From NCBI GenBank assembly GCA_040880005.1, contig JBBDJG010000035.1, forward strand, positions 1-63,018: a DNA stretch of 63,018 nucleotides. The letters are read 5' to 3'. The stretch is from JBBDJG01 sp040880005. Lineage in GTDB: Bacteria; Actinomycetota; Thermoleophilia; Solirubrobacterales; JBBDJG01. The position numbers and the translations under genes were made by a program. Below the pieces are notes generated by a model. The model was not told the DNA's origin. It searched no databases and saw nothing but the letters and a program-made list of their open reading frames with translations. Below, piece after piece: positions 8,839-18,486 of this stretch; within the stretch, counting starts at the first letter, position 1, and every line of letters begins with the position of its first letter.

Positions 8839-9165
8839 GTGACCGGGCAAGTCGCAGACGTGACCGACGACAATTTCACCGCCGAGGTGCTCGAATCGGA
8901 GACCCCGGTGCTGGTTGATTTCTGGGCACCGTGGTGCGGGCCTTGCCGCGTCGTTTCCCCGATCCTCAAGGAGATCAACGACGAGCGCGAGGACATGCGC
9001 GTGGTGAAGATGAACGTCGACGACAACCAGCAGACCGCGGTCCAGTACGAGATCCTCTCGATCCCGACGATGATCCTGTTCAGGAATGGGCAGGTCGCGA
9101 AGAAGCTGATCGGCGCCCAGCCGAAGGCACGGATCGTCGGCGAGCTGGAACCGGCGCTAACTTAG
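8839..9165 (+). CDS. trxA: Thioredoxin
   Basis: Cytoplasmic protein-disulfide reductant of 108 residues. It has the WCGPC active site (FWAPWCGPCRVV, near residue 35) and the conserved cis-proline segment YEILSIPTMILFRNGQ. GTG 8839 is chosen for the purine-rich ribosome site GGAAAGG just upstream and for the canonical length. The longer frame from 8764 would translate the palindromic element. A dispersed repeat begins right at its stop codon. No thioredoxin reductase is adjacent. Confidence 0.95.
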   Translation: MTGQVADVTDDNFTAEVLESETPVLVDFWAPWCGPCRVVSPILKEINDEREDMRVVKMNVDDNQQTAVQYEILSIPTMILFRNGQVAKKLIGAQPKARIVGELEPALT

Positions 9166-9235
9166 GTTTGGGACGGCCGTAGGCCGGCCCTCCTGCATGA
9201 GGGGGGGTCGAGGGGGGCGTATAGCCCCCTCGTTG
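9166..9235 (+). repeat. Dispersed ~70-bp GC-rich repeat, copy R1
   Basis: Element running from GGTTTGGGACGGCCGTAGG to a G-run/C-run hairpin (GGGGGGCGTATAGCCCCC) and CTCGTT. It sits exactly between the convergent trxA and ileS stops. Near-identical copies are at 31481-31540 (inverted), 32282-32349 and 38974-39044. The terminal G/C stem followed by T-rich sequence looks like an intrinsic terminator, plausible here for trxA. Confidence 0.85.
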
Positions 9236-9237
9236 TT

Positions 9238-12200
9238 TCAGCCGCTCTTGCTGAGCGCGATGGCCAGCTCGGCGCCGTCGATCATGATCACCTGCAGATG
9301 CTGAGCATTCGGCTCGACCCCGTCGATGTTCAACGCGGTGGCCAGCGTTTCCCCGGCGACGTAGCCGGAGTGCTCGCGTACGGCGTCGAGCAACGCCGGG
9401 TCGCCCGATAGCCATAGCTCAATGCGGTCTTCGACCTCGAGGCCGGCCGCCTTGCGCGCGTTCTGGATCGCGTGCACGACTTCGCGAGCCGCGCCCTCGC
9501 GACGCAGCACGTCGTCGAGGTCGAGCCGCAGCGCGACGGCGTAGCTGGCCTGACGTTCGAGCTGGTAACCCTCACGCGGCAACATCACGAGCTGAAGATC
9601 ATCGGCGGTCAACGCGTGCTCGGTCCCCTCGACATTGACGCCAATGCTCTCTCCTCGATCGAACGCGGCCGCGACGTGCGCGGGGTCGAGTGACTCGATC
9701 GCCGCCTTCGCCTGTGGCATCTTCGAGCCGAAGCGCGGTCCCAGGGCGCGGAAGTTGGGCTTGACCTCGTACTGGGCCAGCTCGTCTGCCTCGGTCACGT
9801 ACGACACGGACTTCACGTTCAGCTCGTCCAGCACAAGCCCTTCGAGGCGCTCGATCGCGGCCCGCTCGCGGTCGTTGGCGACGACGATCGCCTCCGGCAG
9901 GGGTTGACGCACCTTGACCTTGGCTTGGCTGCGGGCCGCACGGCCAAGCTCGACGGTTCGCCGCGCAACGGTCATGTCGAACTCCAGCTCCTTGTCGATC
10001 AGCACGGCGTCAGCATCCGGATAGTCGCACAGGTGCACGGACACTTCGGACCCGTCGAGGTTTGAGTAGATCTCATCCGCGACGAACGGCGTGAAAGGCG
10101 CCAGCAGCTTGGCGATCGTGACGAGCGCCTCCTGCAACGTCAGATAGGCGGCCGTCTTGTCGTCGCCGGAGCCGTCGTCGCCCGGATTCCAGAAGCGCCG
10201 ACGGCTGCGCCGCACGTACCAATTCGAGAGGTCGTCCACCAACGCCGCGATCGACCGGCCGGCCGAGGTCGTGTCGTAGGCGTCCAGCTCGTCGCGCGCG
10301 GCCGAAACGGCGCTCTGCAGCCGCGACAGCAGCCAGCGGTCCAGCTCCGGCCGCTGTGCCACCGGCAGCTCGTGCTGCGCGTGGTCGAAGTCATCGACGT
10401 TCGCGTAGAGCACGTAGAAGCTATACGTGTTCCAGAGCGTGAGCAGGAATTTGCGCACGCTCTCACCGACCGTGTCAACCGAGAAGCGGTAGCCCGACCA
10501 GGGCTGCTGGGAGGTGAAGTAGTACCAGCGGAACGCGTCCGCCCCGTGAGCGTTGATCACGTCCCAAGGCGCGACCACGTTGCCGCGGCTCTTTGACATC
10601 TTCTGGCCCTCGGGGTCGAGGATCAGGCCCAGGCAGAGCACCGTCCGATAGCTGGACTCGCCGAACAGCAAAGTCGAGATCGCGAGCAGCGAATAGAACC
10701 ACCCGCGCGTTTGGTCGAGTGCCTCGCAGATGAAGTCGGCGGGAAAGCGCTCGCGGAACTGCTCGTCGTTCTCGAACTCGTAATGGAACTGGGCGAACGG
10801 CATCGCGCCCGAGTCGAACCAGGCGTCGATCACCTCGGGCACGCGCGCCATCGGCTTGCCGCAGGCCGGGCAATCGAAGCCGACCTCGTCGATGTGAGGG
10901 CGGTGCGGGTCGTCGGGCACGGTCGCACCCAGCTCGCGCAGCTCGGCGTACGAGCCTACGCAGTGCTCGTGCCCGTCGGGGCAGCGCCAGATCGGCAGCG
11001 GCGTGCCCCAGTAGCGCTCGCGCGACAGCGCCCAATCGACGTTGCTCTCCAGCCACTTGCCGAAGCGGCCTTGTTTGATGTGGAACGGGTGCCAATCGAT
11101 CTGCTCGTTGTTGGCGATCAACTCGTCGCGCACCGCGGTCGTGCGAATGTACCAGCTTGCCTTCGCGTAGTAGAGCAGCGGTGTGTCACATCGCCAGCAG
11201 TGCGGATAAGCGTGCTCGTAGGTCTGCGAGCGGAACAGCAGATCGCGCTCGCGCAAGTCGTCGATGATCGCCGGATCGGCGTCCTTGACGAACTGGCCCG
11301 CGAAGTCGGACACGACATCCTCGTAGGTGCCGTCGGCGCGAACCGGATTGACCACCGGCAGGTCGTGTTCAGTCGCCACGCCGAGGTCGTCTTCCCCGAA
11401 CGCGGGCGCGATGTGGACCAAGCCGGTGCCATCCTCGGTCGTCACGAAGGTCGCCGGCCAGACCCGGTGGGCACGTTCGCCGAGATCGTCGAGGTAAGGG
11501 AAAAGCGGCTCGTAGCGCGTCTGCTCGAGGGCCGTGCCGGGGAAGCGCTCCAGCTCCTGCGGCCGCTCGTCGCCGAACACGGGCTCGACCAGTGGCGCCG
11601 CCAGCACGAGCACCTCGTCGCCGGCGCGGACACGAACGTAGTCAACATCCGGGGCAACAGCGACGGCCACGTTGGAGATCAGCGTCCACGGCGTCGTCGT
11701 CCACACCAGCAGCGAGTCGCCCCGCTCGATCGGCGCTTGCGGCCCCGACTCGGCGACGCGGAATCGCACGTACACCGACGGATCGGAGATGTCCTTGTAG
11801 CCGAGCGCGACCTCGTGGCTCGACAGTGCCGTGCCACAGCGCGGGCAGTAGGGAACGACCTTGTGCCCCTCGTAGAGCAGGCCCTTGTCCCATATCTGTC
11901 GCAACGCCCACCAGACCGACTCGACGTAGTCGTTCGACATCGTGATGTAGGCGTCGTCGAGGTCGATCCAGAAGCCGATCCGCTCGGTCAACTCGTTCCA
12001 GTCGCCGACGTAGGAGAAGACCGACTCGCGGCAGCGCTGGTTGAACTCGGCTATGCCGTAGTCCTCGATCTCCTGCTTGGAGCTGATGCCGAGCTGACGC
12101 TCGACCTCCAGCTCGACCGGCAACCCGTGGCAGTCCCACCCGGCCTTGCGCGGCACGCGGAAGCCCCGCATCGTCTTGTAGCGGGGAAAGATGTCCTTGA

Positions 12201-12396
12201 ACACGCGCGAGAGCACGTGATGCGACCCGGGCTGGCCGTTGGCGGTCGGCGGGCCCTCGTAGAACACGTAGAGGGGGGCACCCTCGCGCCGGCGCAGCGT
12301 CTCGTGGAACACGTCGAGTTCGCGCCAGCGCTCGAGCACGCGCTGTTCCAGCACGGGAAAGCTCTGGCTGGTCTCGACCGGACGGTAGCGCGCCAT
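9238..12396 (-). CDS. ileS: Isoleucyl-tRNA synthetase
   Basis: Charges tRNA-Ile with isoleucine and edits misactivated valine. The protein is 1052 residues, the long eukaryote-like form common in actinobacteria. Motifs: the class I HIGH-equivalent in PTANGQPGSHHVLSR (near residue 58), WDCHGLPVE, CP1 editing-domain segments including TTPWTLISN, KMSKSRGN (near residue 597), and an anticodon-binding C-terminal region. Zinc-type Cys pairs appear in YCPRCGTAL and CPACGKPM. Convergent with trxA. The long form is the class often less sensitive to mupirocin, known from the family and not shown here. Confidence 0.97.
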   Translation of the reverse strand: MARYRPVETSQSFPVLEQRVLERWRELDVFHETLRRREGAPLYVFYEGPPTANGQPGSHHVLSRVFKDIFPRYKTMRGFRVPRKAGWDCHGLPVELEVERQLGISSKQEIEDYGIAEFNQRCRESVFSYVGDWNELTERIGFWIDLDDAYITMSNDYVESVWWALRQIWDKGLLYEGHKVVPYCPRCGTALSSHEVALGYKDISDPSVYVRFRVAESGPQAPIERGDSLLVWTTTPWTLISNVAVAVAPDVDYVRVRAGDEVLVLAAPLVEPVFGDERPQELERFPGTALEQTRYEPLFPYLDDLGERAHRVWPATFVTTEDGTGLVHIAPAFGEDDLGVATEHDLPVVNPVRADGTYEDVVSDFAGQFVKDADPAIIDDLRERDLLFRSQTYEHAYPHCWRCDTPLLYYAKASWYIRTTAVRDELIANNEQIDWHPFHIKQGRFGKWLESNVDWALSRERYWGTPLPIWRCPDGHEHCVGSYAELRELGATVPDDPHRPHIDEVGFDCPACGKPMARVPEVIDAWFDSGAMPFAQFHYEFENDEQFRERFPADFICEALDQTRGWFYSLLAISTLLFGESSYRTVLCLGLILDPEGQKMSKSRGNVVAPWDVINAHGADAFRWYYFTSQQPWSGYRFSVDTVGESVRKFLLTLWNTYSFYVLYANVDDFDHAQHELPVAQRPELDRWLLSRLQSAVSAARDELDAYDTTSAGRSIAALVDDLSNWYVRRSRRRFWNPGDDGSGDDKTAAYLTLQEALVTIAKLLAPFTPFVADEIYSNLDGSEVSVHLCDYPDADAVLIDKELEFDMTVARRTVELGRAARSQAKVKVRQPLPEAIVVANDRERAAIERLEGLVLDELNVKSVSYVTEADELAQYEVKPNFRALGPRFGSKMPQAKAAIESLDPAHVAAAFDRGESIGVNVEGTEHALTADDLQLVMLPREGYQLERQASYAVALRLDLDDVLRREGAAREVVHAIQNARKAAGLEVEDRIELWLSGDPALLDAVREHSGYVAGETLATALNIDGVEPNAQHLQVIMIDGAELAIALSKSG

Positions 12397-12449
12397 CAGC
12401 GAGTGATTCTAGGAGGCCGCCACCACGTCGTTGCGCGGAAACCGGGTGG

Positions 12450-12483
12450 CCGGGCCGGGAGGAGTCAAAACTTGCCGGCCCGG
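12450..12483. promoter_or_regulatory. Perfect 9-bp inverted repeat in the ileS leader
   Basis: CCGGGCCGG at 12450-12458 pairs with CCGGCCCGG at 12475-12483 across a 16-base A/T-richer loop. On the ileS strand the stem lies about 55 bases before the start codon. It could be a leader hairpin or the terminator of a transcript coming from marR. The canonical T-box sequence was not found nearby. Confidence 0.45.
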
Positions 12484-12607
12484 AAACACCCAGTAGTGTC
12501 ACCCCTCCGGGCGCTTGCGATCGCCCGATGTGACTTGCGCCGGCATACTACCGCACCGCATTGCCTTGCACAGCGCATCACCGTTCCCAGCCGAGGAGAA
12601 GACGCGA

Positions 12608-13054
12608 CTACGCGGCCCGGTCGAGCTTGCGGCACAGCCGGGCCAACTCGCGCTTCTCCTGATCGTCCAGCGTCGTGAAGGCATCTCGCACCCGCCGGGC
12701 GTGGTCGGGGAACAGCTCCCTCATCAGCTCCTCTCCGACGGGCGTGATCCAAATCAGCACGGCCCGGCGGTCACGCATGCTGCGCTCGCGCCGGATGAAT
12801 CCCCGCGACTCGAGCGTTCCCGTGACCTCCGAGGCGTTCGCCTTGCTGAAGCCGAGGCGATGGCGCAGCGTGCGCAACTCGAGGCAGCCGCCGGCGGACT
12901 CGAGCACGACCAGCATCGCGAAGCCGGTCGCCGAGAGACCGCGGCGTTCGACCTCGGCCGCCAATCGCCGGGTCAGCCGTGTCTCAGCACGCACGAGAGC
13001 ATCGAGCGCGCGGTGCGCGAGTGGGTCCTCCAGCAGCGTGGAAAGGTTCGTCAT
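12608..13054 (-). CDS. MarR-family transcriptional regulator
   Basis: Winged-helix dimeric DNA-binding regulator, 148 residues. The winged helix lies in the middle: ELRTLRHRLGFSKANASEVTGTLESRGFIRRERSMRDRRAVLIWITPVG, with the family-typical DRRAxxxxxTxxG wing near residues 97-111. Flanking helices form the dimer interface. It is divergent from ctaG with an ~80-base gap that probably carries its operator. Target genes and ligand unknown. Confidence 0.9.
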   Translation of the reverse strand: MTNLSTLLEDPLAHRALDALVRAETRLTRRLAAEVERRGLSATGFAMLVVLESAGGCLELRTLRHRLGFSKANASEVTGTLESRGFIRRERSMRDRRAVLIWITPVGEELMRELFPDHARRVRDAFTTLDDQEKRELARLCRKLDRAA

Positions 13055-13134
13055 TTGCGGAAAAAGCTAGGCGTAGCAGCGGACAACCAAAACCCTGGGA
13101 CAATCTCGCTTGCCGCTCGCCGGCAATTGAAACC

Positions 13135-14022
13135 GTGCACTCGCAACTAGCCCACATAGCGCCCGGACCGTTCGAACCGCTCCAGCCACTGCTGGCAGCG
13201 CTCGTCGTGTACGCGTATGCGACGCGCGCTCGCACGCTGGCGCGGCGCGAGCAGCCGGTGCCCGCATGGCGACAGATCTGCTTCTACGGCGGCCTCGCAA
13301 CACTTCTGGTCGCCGTGTACTCGCCGCTCGGCGAGCTTTCCGACGAGCTGCTGTTCGCGCACATGGCCCAGCACCTGCTGCTGGCCGACATCGCGGCGCT
13401 GGCGATCGTGCTCGGCTTGACCGGGCCGCTGATCGCGCCGCTGCTGCGCGTGCGCCTGTTCGATCGCATGCGGGTGCTGAGCAATCCCCTGATCGCCCTG
13501 CCGCTTTGGGTGCTCGACCTCTACGTCTGGCATCTGCCGGTCTTCTATGAGGCCGCGCTGCGACACGAGCTGGTGCACGGACTCGAGCACATGATGTTCA
13601 TCGGCTTTGCCGTCAACATGTGGATGCCGCTGTTCGGGCCGCTGCCGCAACCGGCGTGGTTCACCAATTTCTGGAAGCTCATCTACATCATCGCGGTGCG
13701 GTTGATCGGTGCGCTGCTCGGCAACGTCTTCGTCTGGTCGGGCACGATCTTCTATCCGCACTATGCGCACGGCGAACGCGCCTGGCAGATTTCGCCGCTC
13801 AACGACCAGGGTCTCGCCGGAACGGCGATGATGATCGAGGGCAGCCTGCTCACGCTCGGGCTGTTCGCGTGGCTGTTCTTCAAGGCGGCGCGCGAGGGGG
13901 AGGAGCGCCAGCAACTCGTCGAGCTGGCCCAGTCGCGCGGGGTGCCGCTCACCGAGGAGCGGGCCGGGCGCGCCGTCGCGGCCGGTCGCGGCGCGGCGTT
14001 GCGCGAGCGGATTCGCGGTTAG
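13135..14022 (+). CDS. ctaG: Cytochrome c oxidase assembly factor CtaG (caa3 type)
   Basis: Membrane protein of the caa3_CtaG family, needed for maturation of aa3/caa3 cytochrome oxidase in Gram-positive bacteria. The protein has 295 residues and about seven TM helices, with family motifs LLFAHMAQHLLLADIAALA (His-rich second helix), ELVHGLEHMMFIGFAVNMW and SPLNDQGLAGTAMMIEGS. GTG 13135 is chosen because the hydrophobic domain starts soon after; the longer frame is a shadow of marR. Its stop lies in a 12-bp stem shared with the fumC stop. Confidence 0.85.
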   Translation: MHSQLAHIAPGPFEPLQPLLAALVVYAYATRARTLARREQPVPAWRQICFYGGLATLLVAVYSPLGELSDELLFAHMAQHLLLADIAALAIVLGLTGPLIAPLLRVRLFDRMRVLSNPLIALPLWVLDLYVWHLPVFYEAALRHELVHGLEHMMFIGFAVNMWMPLFGPLPQPAWFTNFWKLIYIIAVRLIGALLGNVFVWSGTIFYPHYAHGERAWQISPLNDQGLAGTAMMIEGSLLTLGLFAWLFFKAAREGEERQQLVELAQSRGVPLTEERAGRAVAAGRGAALRERIRG

Positions 14023-14033
14023 CGGGTCTCCCG

Positions 14034-14041
<8 letters not shown>
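14015..14041. terminator. Bidirectional hairpin containing both ctaG and fumC stop codons
   Basis: A perfect 12-bp stem (14015-14026 with 14030-14041, three-base loop TCT) between convergent genes. The ctaG stop (14020-14022) is in one arm and the fumC stop (14034-14036, minus strand) in the mirrored arm. There is no long U-tract, so it is a stem-type bidirectional terminator or mRNA 3' end stabiliser. Confidence 0.8.
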
Positions 14042-15347
<1,306 letters not shown>

Positions 15348-15454
15348 CGCAGAGGATCGCCCTCGAAATGCATCGTCGAGCACTCTAGTCCGTGCGGGCC
15401 CAAAACGAGGCTCTCGGCGGAAACTCACGGGTCGTGCGCGGTTTCATGTGGCGG

Positions 15455-15631
15455 GTGGTTGCTTACAGCCTGCCGAGCGGGTAGGCTGCTCGGTGCGAAT
15501 CCCCAACACAGAGGGCCCACGGATTTAGGAGCTTCCTCTGTGACTTGCGCCGCGGCCGGGCCGCTTGCCGGCTCGGTCGCGGCCACCCCCTTCCAATACC
15601 GGCAGATAGCCGCCCGCTACGGGCGGCTATC
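15455..15631 (+). ncRNA. Candidate structured RNA between fumC and spoIID
   Basis: This gene-free stretch contains several nested stems: AGCCT/AGGCT around 15468-15486, CCGAGC/GCTCGG around 15473-15492, and an 8-bp CACAGAGG/CCTCTGTG stem around 15507-15541, ending with the 12-bp hairpin at 15605-15631. No coding frame fits. The strand is uncertain because stems read both ways; plus is chosen because the strong hairpin then lies at the 3' end. A GTGACTTGCGCCG string here recurs at about 12530. I do not recognise the family. Confidence 0.3.
15605..15631. terminator. Perfect hairpin with the spoIID stop codon as its loop
   Basis: GATAGCCGCCCG (15605-15616) pairs with CGGGCGGCTATC (15620-15631). 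The three loop bases (15617-15619) are the minus-strand stop codon of the SpoIID-type gene. Works as a stem-type terminator for that gene and, in the other direction, for any plus-strand RNA upstream. Confidence 0.75.
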
Positions 15632-16765
15632 TCGTGCCGAGGCGCGCCGCAAGCTGAACCACGTGTCGCGCAAACCGAGCCGGGCGCGAAGCGCGGGCCC
15701 GGTCGTGAGAGTCGATCCGCGCGATCCGCGCACCCGCGCTCTCACTATGCGCGGCGAGGATCCGCGCTTGACCACGTCAAGTCCCTCGAACGCTCCCTTA
15801 ACCAAGTTGCCGAGCTTCGCCGTGAGCTGGCCGGTCGTGTAGCGATACGGGCCCCAGCGATGGTAGGGGGAGGTTGTGTCGTACGGATCCTCGACTCCCT
15901 TCAGCCACGGCTGCGGCTTGCTTCCGAGGAACACGTTCTGCACGTCCTCGGTGTGCCCACCCGAGGTGGAGAAGAAGTAGGTCACCGCGACCTTGCCGCG
16001 GTACGTGACGACCTCGCCGCGCGTACGTGCCACCGCTGCGTTGGTCGCCCGTGTCTCGCCGCCGACACCGCGGTAGACCTGGCTGCGGGTATCCGCATAC
16101 TGGTCGAACCCCTTGCCGCCGACGTCGGTGGCGAGCGCGTAGCTGCGCGCTGCGACGGCCTGCGCGCGCAGTTCGGCGGCCGGCCACGACGAGGGGCTCT
16201 CGCTCGCGACCACGCCCTTCACATACTGGTCGAGGCCGATCGCGTTGATCGCGTTGAGCCCCGGGCCGCTGGCGGTGCGGATCTCGATCGCGTCGCGGTA
16301 GCGCCCGCTCGAGGTTCCGTTTTGAGCGGCGCCGAGCAGTCGCACGGCCCGGCGGCCGCGCACGCTCACCGTGCCCTGCGCGGACGCAACGACACGGCCG
16401 GAGGAGTCGCGCAGGACGACCCGTGAGCCGCTGCGTCTTGCGCGGTAGGTGGATCCCGGCGCAAGCCGGCGCCCACCTGCGCTGGTCGCACCGCGTACGG
16501 CCACGCGCCCCCGGTTGGCCTGGAGCAGCACGCGCACGGTTTGACCACTGCGGTTGCCGATGCTCGTGCCCGTGTAGTAGTGGCGCAGGATCTCGCGGTG
16601 GTCGCGGCCATGGCGAGCGAGACCGTAGGCGCCGTACTGGCTCATGCCGATTCCGTGTCCCCAGCCGGCGCCTCGCAACGACCAGCGCGCGGCGGGCGCG
16701 GCGGCGGGCGCGGCCAGCAGGGCCGCCAGCACGAGGATTGAAACTGTGGCAAATCGTCTCGCCAT
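15617..16765 (-). CDS. SpoIID/LytB-domain secreted protein
   Basis: Secreted or surface peptidoglycan-active protein with a SpoIID (amidase-enhancer) domain; SpoIID family members are lytic transglycosylases acting on stripped glycan strands. The N-terminal signal peptide (VSILVLAALLAAPAAAPAA, residues 8-26) is followed by WGHGIGMSQYGAYGLA and the C-terminal core LDQYVKGVVASESPSSWPAAELRAQAVAARSYAL, then STSGGHTEDV and LGSKPQPWLKGVEDPYD. The protein has 382 residues. No sporulation context is present, so a vegetative cell-wall role is more likely. Divergent from the gabD-like gene. Confidence 0.88.
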   Translation of the reverse strand: MARRFATVSILVLAALLAAPAAAPAARWSLRGAGWGHGIGMSQYGAYGLARHGRDHREILRHYYTGTSIGNRSGQTVRVLLQANRGRVAVRGATSAGGRRLAPGSTYRARRSGSRVVLRDSSGRVVASAQGTVSVRGRRAVRLLGAAQNGTSSGRYRDAIEIRTASGPGLNAINAIGLDQYVKGVVASESPSSWPAAELRAQAVAARSYALATDVGGKGFDQYADTRSQVYRGVGGETRATNAAVARTRGEVVTYRGKVAVTYFFSTSGGHTEDVQNVFLGSKPQPWLKGVEDPYDTTSPYHRWGPYRYTTGQLTAKLGNLVKGAFEGLDVVKRGSSPRIVRARVRGSRGSTLTTGPALRARLGLRDTWFSLRRASARDSRP

Positions 16766-16840
16766 CGTGGATCAAGTATCGCCATTGCGGCAAGGCGACG
16801 ATACGGTTGCAATACATTTCGCTTACAAGAGAGGCAAGCG

Positions 16841-18313
16841 GTGGCGGTCAATACCGGCATAAACGAGCACAACGCGATCGAATCGGTACCCAAGCAGCTG
16901 CTGATCGGCGGCCGGTGGGTGGACGGCTCGAGCGGCTCCCGGCTGGCGGTGGAGGATCCCTCGACCGGCGAGACGATCGCCGAGGTTGCCGACGCGACCG
17001 CGCACGATGCCCACGCCGCGCTCGACGCCGCCGCGACCGCTCAGCGGACGTGGCGCGACCACCCGCCGCGCGAGCGTGCGGAGATTCTGCGCCGCGCACA
17101 CGAAGCGCTGATCGACCGCATCGACGAGCTGGCGATGGTGATGACGCTCGAGATGGGCAAGCCGTTGGCCGAGTCGCAGGGCGAGATCCGCTACGCGGCC
17201 GACTTCCTGCGCTGGTTCTCGGAGGAGGCGGTGCGAATCGCCGGCCGCTACCAGGTCGCGCCCGGCGGTCAGGGGCGCTTCATCGTGATGAAGCAGCCGG
17301 TCGGGCCAAGCTATCTGGTGACGCCCTGGAACTTCCCGGCGGCGATGGCGGCGCGCAAGATCGGCCCGGCGATCGCGGCCGGCTGCACGGCAATCCTCAA
17401 ACCAGCAAAGCAGGCGCCTCTCAGCGCGCTCGCGCTCGCGCAGATCATGCAGGACTGCGGTTTGCCCGACGGCGTGCTGAACGTGATCACCTCGTCCAGC
17501 GCCGGCGCCGTCTCGGAGCCGATCGTCAACGACCCGCGGCTGCGCAAGCTGAGCTTCACCGGCTCGACGGAGATCGGGCGCAAGCTGATCGAGCAGTCCG
17601 CGCATCAGGTGCTGAACACCTCGATGGAGCTTGGAGGCAACGCACCCTTCCTGGTGTTCGACGACGCCGACCTCGACGACGCGGTCGAGGGCGCGTTGCT
17701 GGCCAAGATGCGCAACATCGGCGAAGCGTGCACCACCGCCAACCGCTTCTACGTCGCCGACTCACTCGCACACGACTTCGCGGCGCGTCTGGGCGAGCGG
17801 ATGGGGTCGATGAAGGTCGGGCGCGGCACCGACGAGGGCGCGCAGGTCGGCCCGCTGATCGACGACCGCGCGCGCGCCAAGGTCGATGAGCTGGTCACCG
17901 ACGCGGTCGGCCGAGGGGCGGCGGTGATCATCGGTGGGCACCGCGGCGAGGGCGCCGGCTACTTCTACATGCCGACCGTGCTAGGGAACGTCCCCGAGGG
18001 CGCACGCGTGTTGAAGGAGGAGATATTCGGCCCGGTCGCTCCGGTGAAGTCGTTCACCTCCGAGCAGCAGGCGATCGAGTGGGCCAACGACACCGAGTAC
18101 GGGCTCGTCGCCTACGTCTATACGCGCGACCTGGGACGTGCCTTCCGGGTGATGGAGGCGCTCGAGTACGGGATGGTCGGGCTCAATCGCGGCATCGTGT
18201 CCGACCCGGCGGCGCCTTTTGGCGGCGTCAAGCATTCGGGACTGGGCCGTGAGGGCGGTTTCGAGGGCATCGACGAGTACCTCGAAACGAAGTACTGCGC
18301 CGTGTCGTTCTAG
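16841..18313 (+). CDS. gabD: NAD(P)-dependent aldehyde dehydrogenase, probably succinate-semialdehyde dehydrogenase
   Basis: Oxidises an aldehyde, most likely succinate semialdehyde, to the acid. The 490-residue protein has the ALDH motifs: TPWNFPAAMAARKIGPAIAAGC, SFTGSTEIGRKLI, the catalytic Glu in MELGGNAP (near 263), the catalytic Cys in GEACTTANRF (near 297), and EEIFGPVAPV. GABA-pathway assignment rests on overall resemblance to GabD and the short C-terminal sequence ending LETKYCAVSF. GTG start preceded by AGAGAGG. The stop overlaps the scar of an IS481-type transposase. Confidence 0.85.
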   Translation: MAVNTGINEHNAIESVPKQLLIGGRWVDGSSGSRLAVEDPSTGETIAEVADATAHDAHAALDAAATAQRTWRDHPPRERAEILRRAHEALIDRIDELAMVMTLEMGKPLAESQGEIRYAADFLRWFSEEAVRIAGRYQVAPGGQGRFIVMKQPVGPSYLVTPWNFPAAMAARKIGPAIAAGCTAILKPAKQAPLSALALAQIMQDCGLPDGVLNVITSSSAGAVSEPIVNDPRLRKLSFTGSTEIGRKLIEQSAHQVLNTSMELGGNAPFLVFDDADLDDAVEGALLAKMRNIGEACTTANRFYVADSLAHDFAARLGERMGSMKVGRGTDEGAQVGPLIDDRARAKVDELVTDAVGRGAAVIIGGHRGEGAGYFYMPTVLGNVPEGARVLKEEIFGPVAPVKSFTSEQQAIEWANDTEYGLVAYVYTRDLGRAFRVMEALEYGMVGLNRGIVSDPAAPFGGVKHSGLGREGGFEGIDEYLETKYCAVSF

Positions 18314-18430
18314 TTGTACCGCCCACACACCTTGTGAACGCGACTGATCGGCGGCCGGTCCCCGATCCCTGAGTGGGGCCTGCGCTCGTTGTAGTAGGCG
18401 ATCCAGTGTGGCAGAGCCCTGCGACGGTCA
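18310..18430 (-). pseudogene. C-terminal remnant of an IS481/IS3-type transposase
   Basis: On the minus strand this short stretch reads ALPHWIAYYNERRPHSGIGDRPPISRVHKVCGRYN and then a stop. It is the very C-terminal end of a DDE integrase-core transposase; the WxxYYNxxRPHSxxGxRPP pattern is the hallmark of IS481. Upstream coding sequence breaks off after about 40-45 codons at the ychF end, and no ends of an intact element are seen. Its stop codon (18310-18312) overlaps the ALDH stop on the other strand. Confidence 0.85.
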
Positions 18431-18486
18431 TCACTCGAACGGTCGAGACCTGACCGCCCCAAAGCGATCGACCCGCAGGGGATCGA

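Noticed and set aside
12397..12607. T-box riboswitch upstream of ileS
   Set aside because: T-boxes are common before actinobacterial ileS, but the TGGNACCGCG motif is not present; only a vague GTGGTGGCGG string was seen. Recorded as a plain hairpin.
10711..12678. 655-codon open frame opposite ileS
   Set aside because: Antisense shadow of the synthetase gene without recognisable domains.
15470..15505. tRNA gene suggested by CGGTGCGAATCCCC
   Set aside because: No acceptor stem, D-arm or anticodon arm can be folded at the right distances, and the T-loop has G where T55 is invariant.
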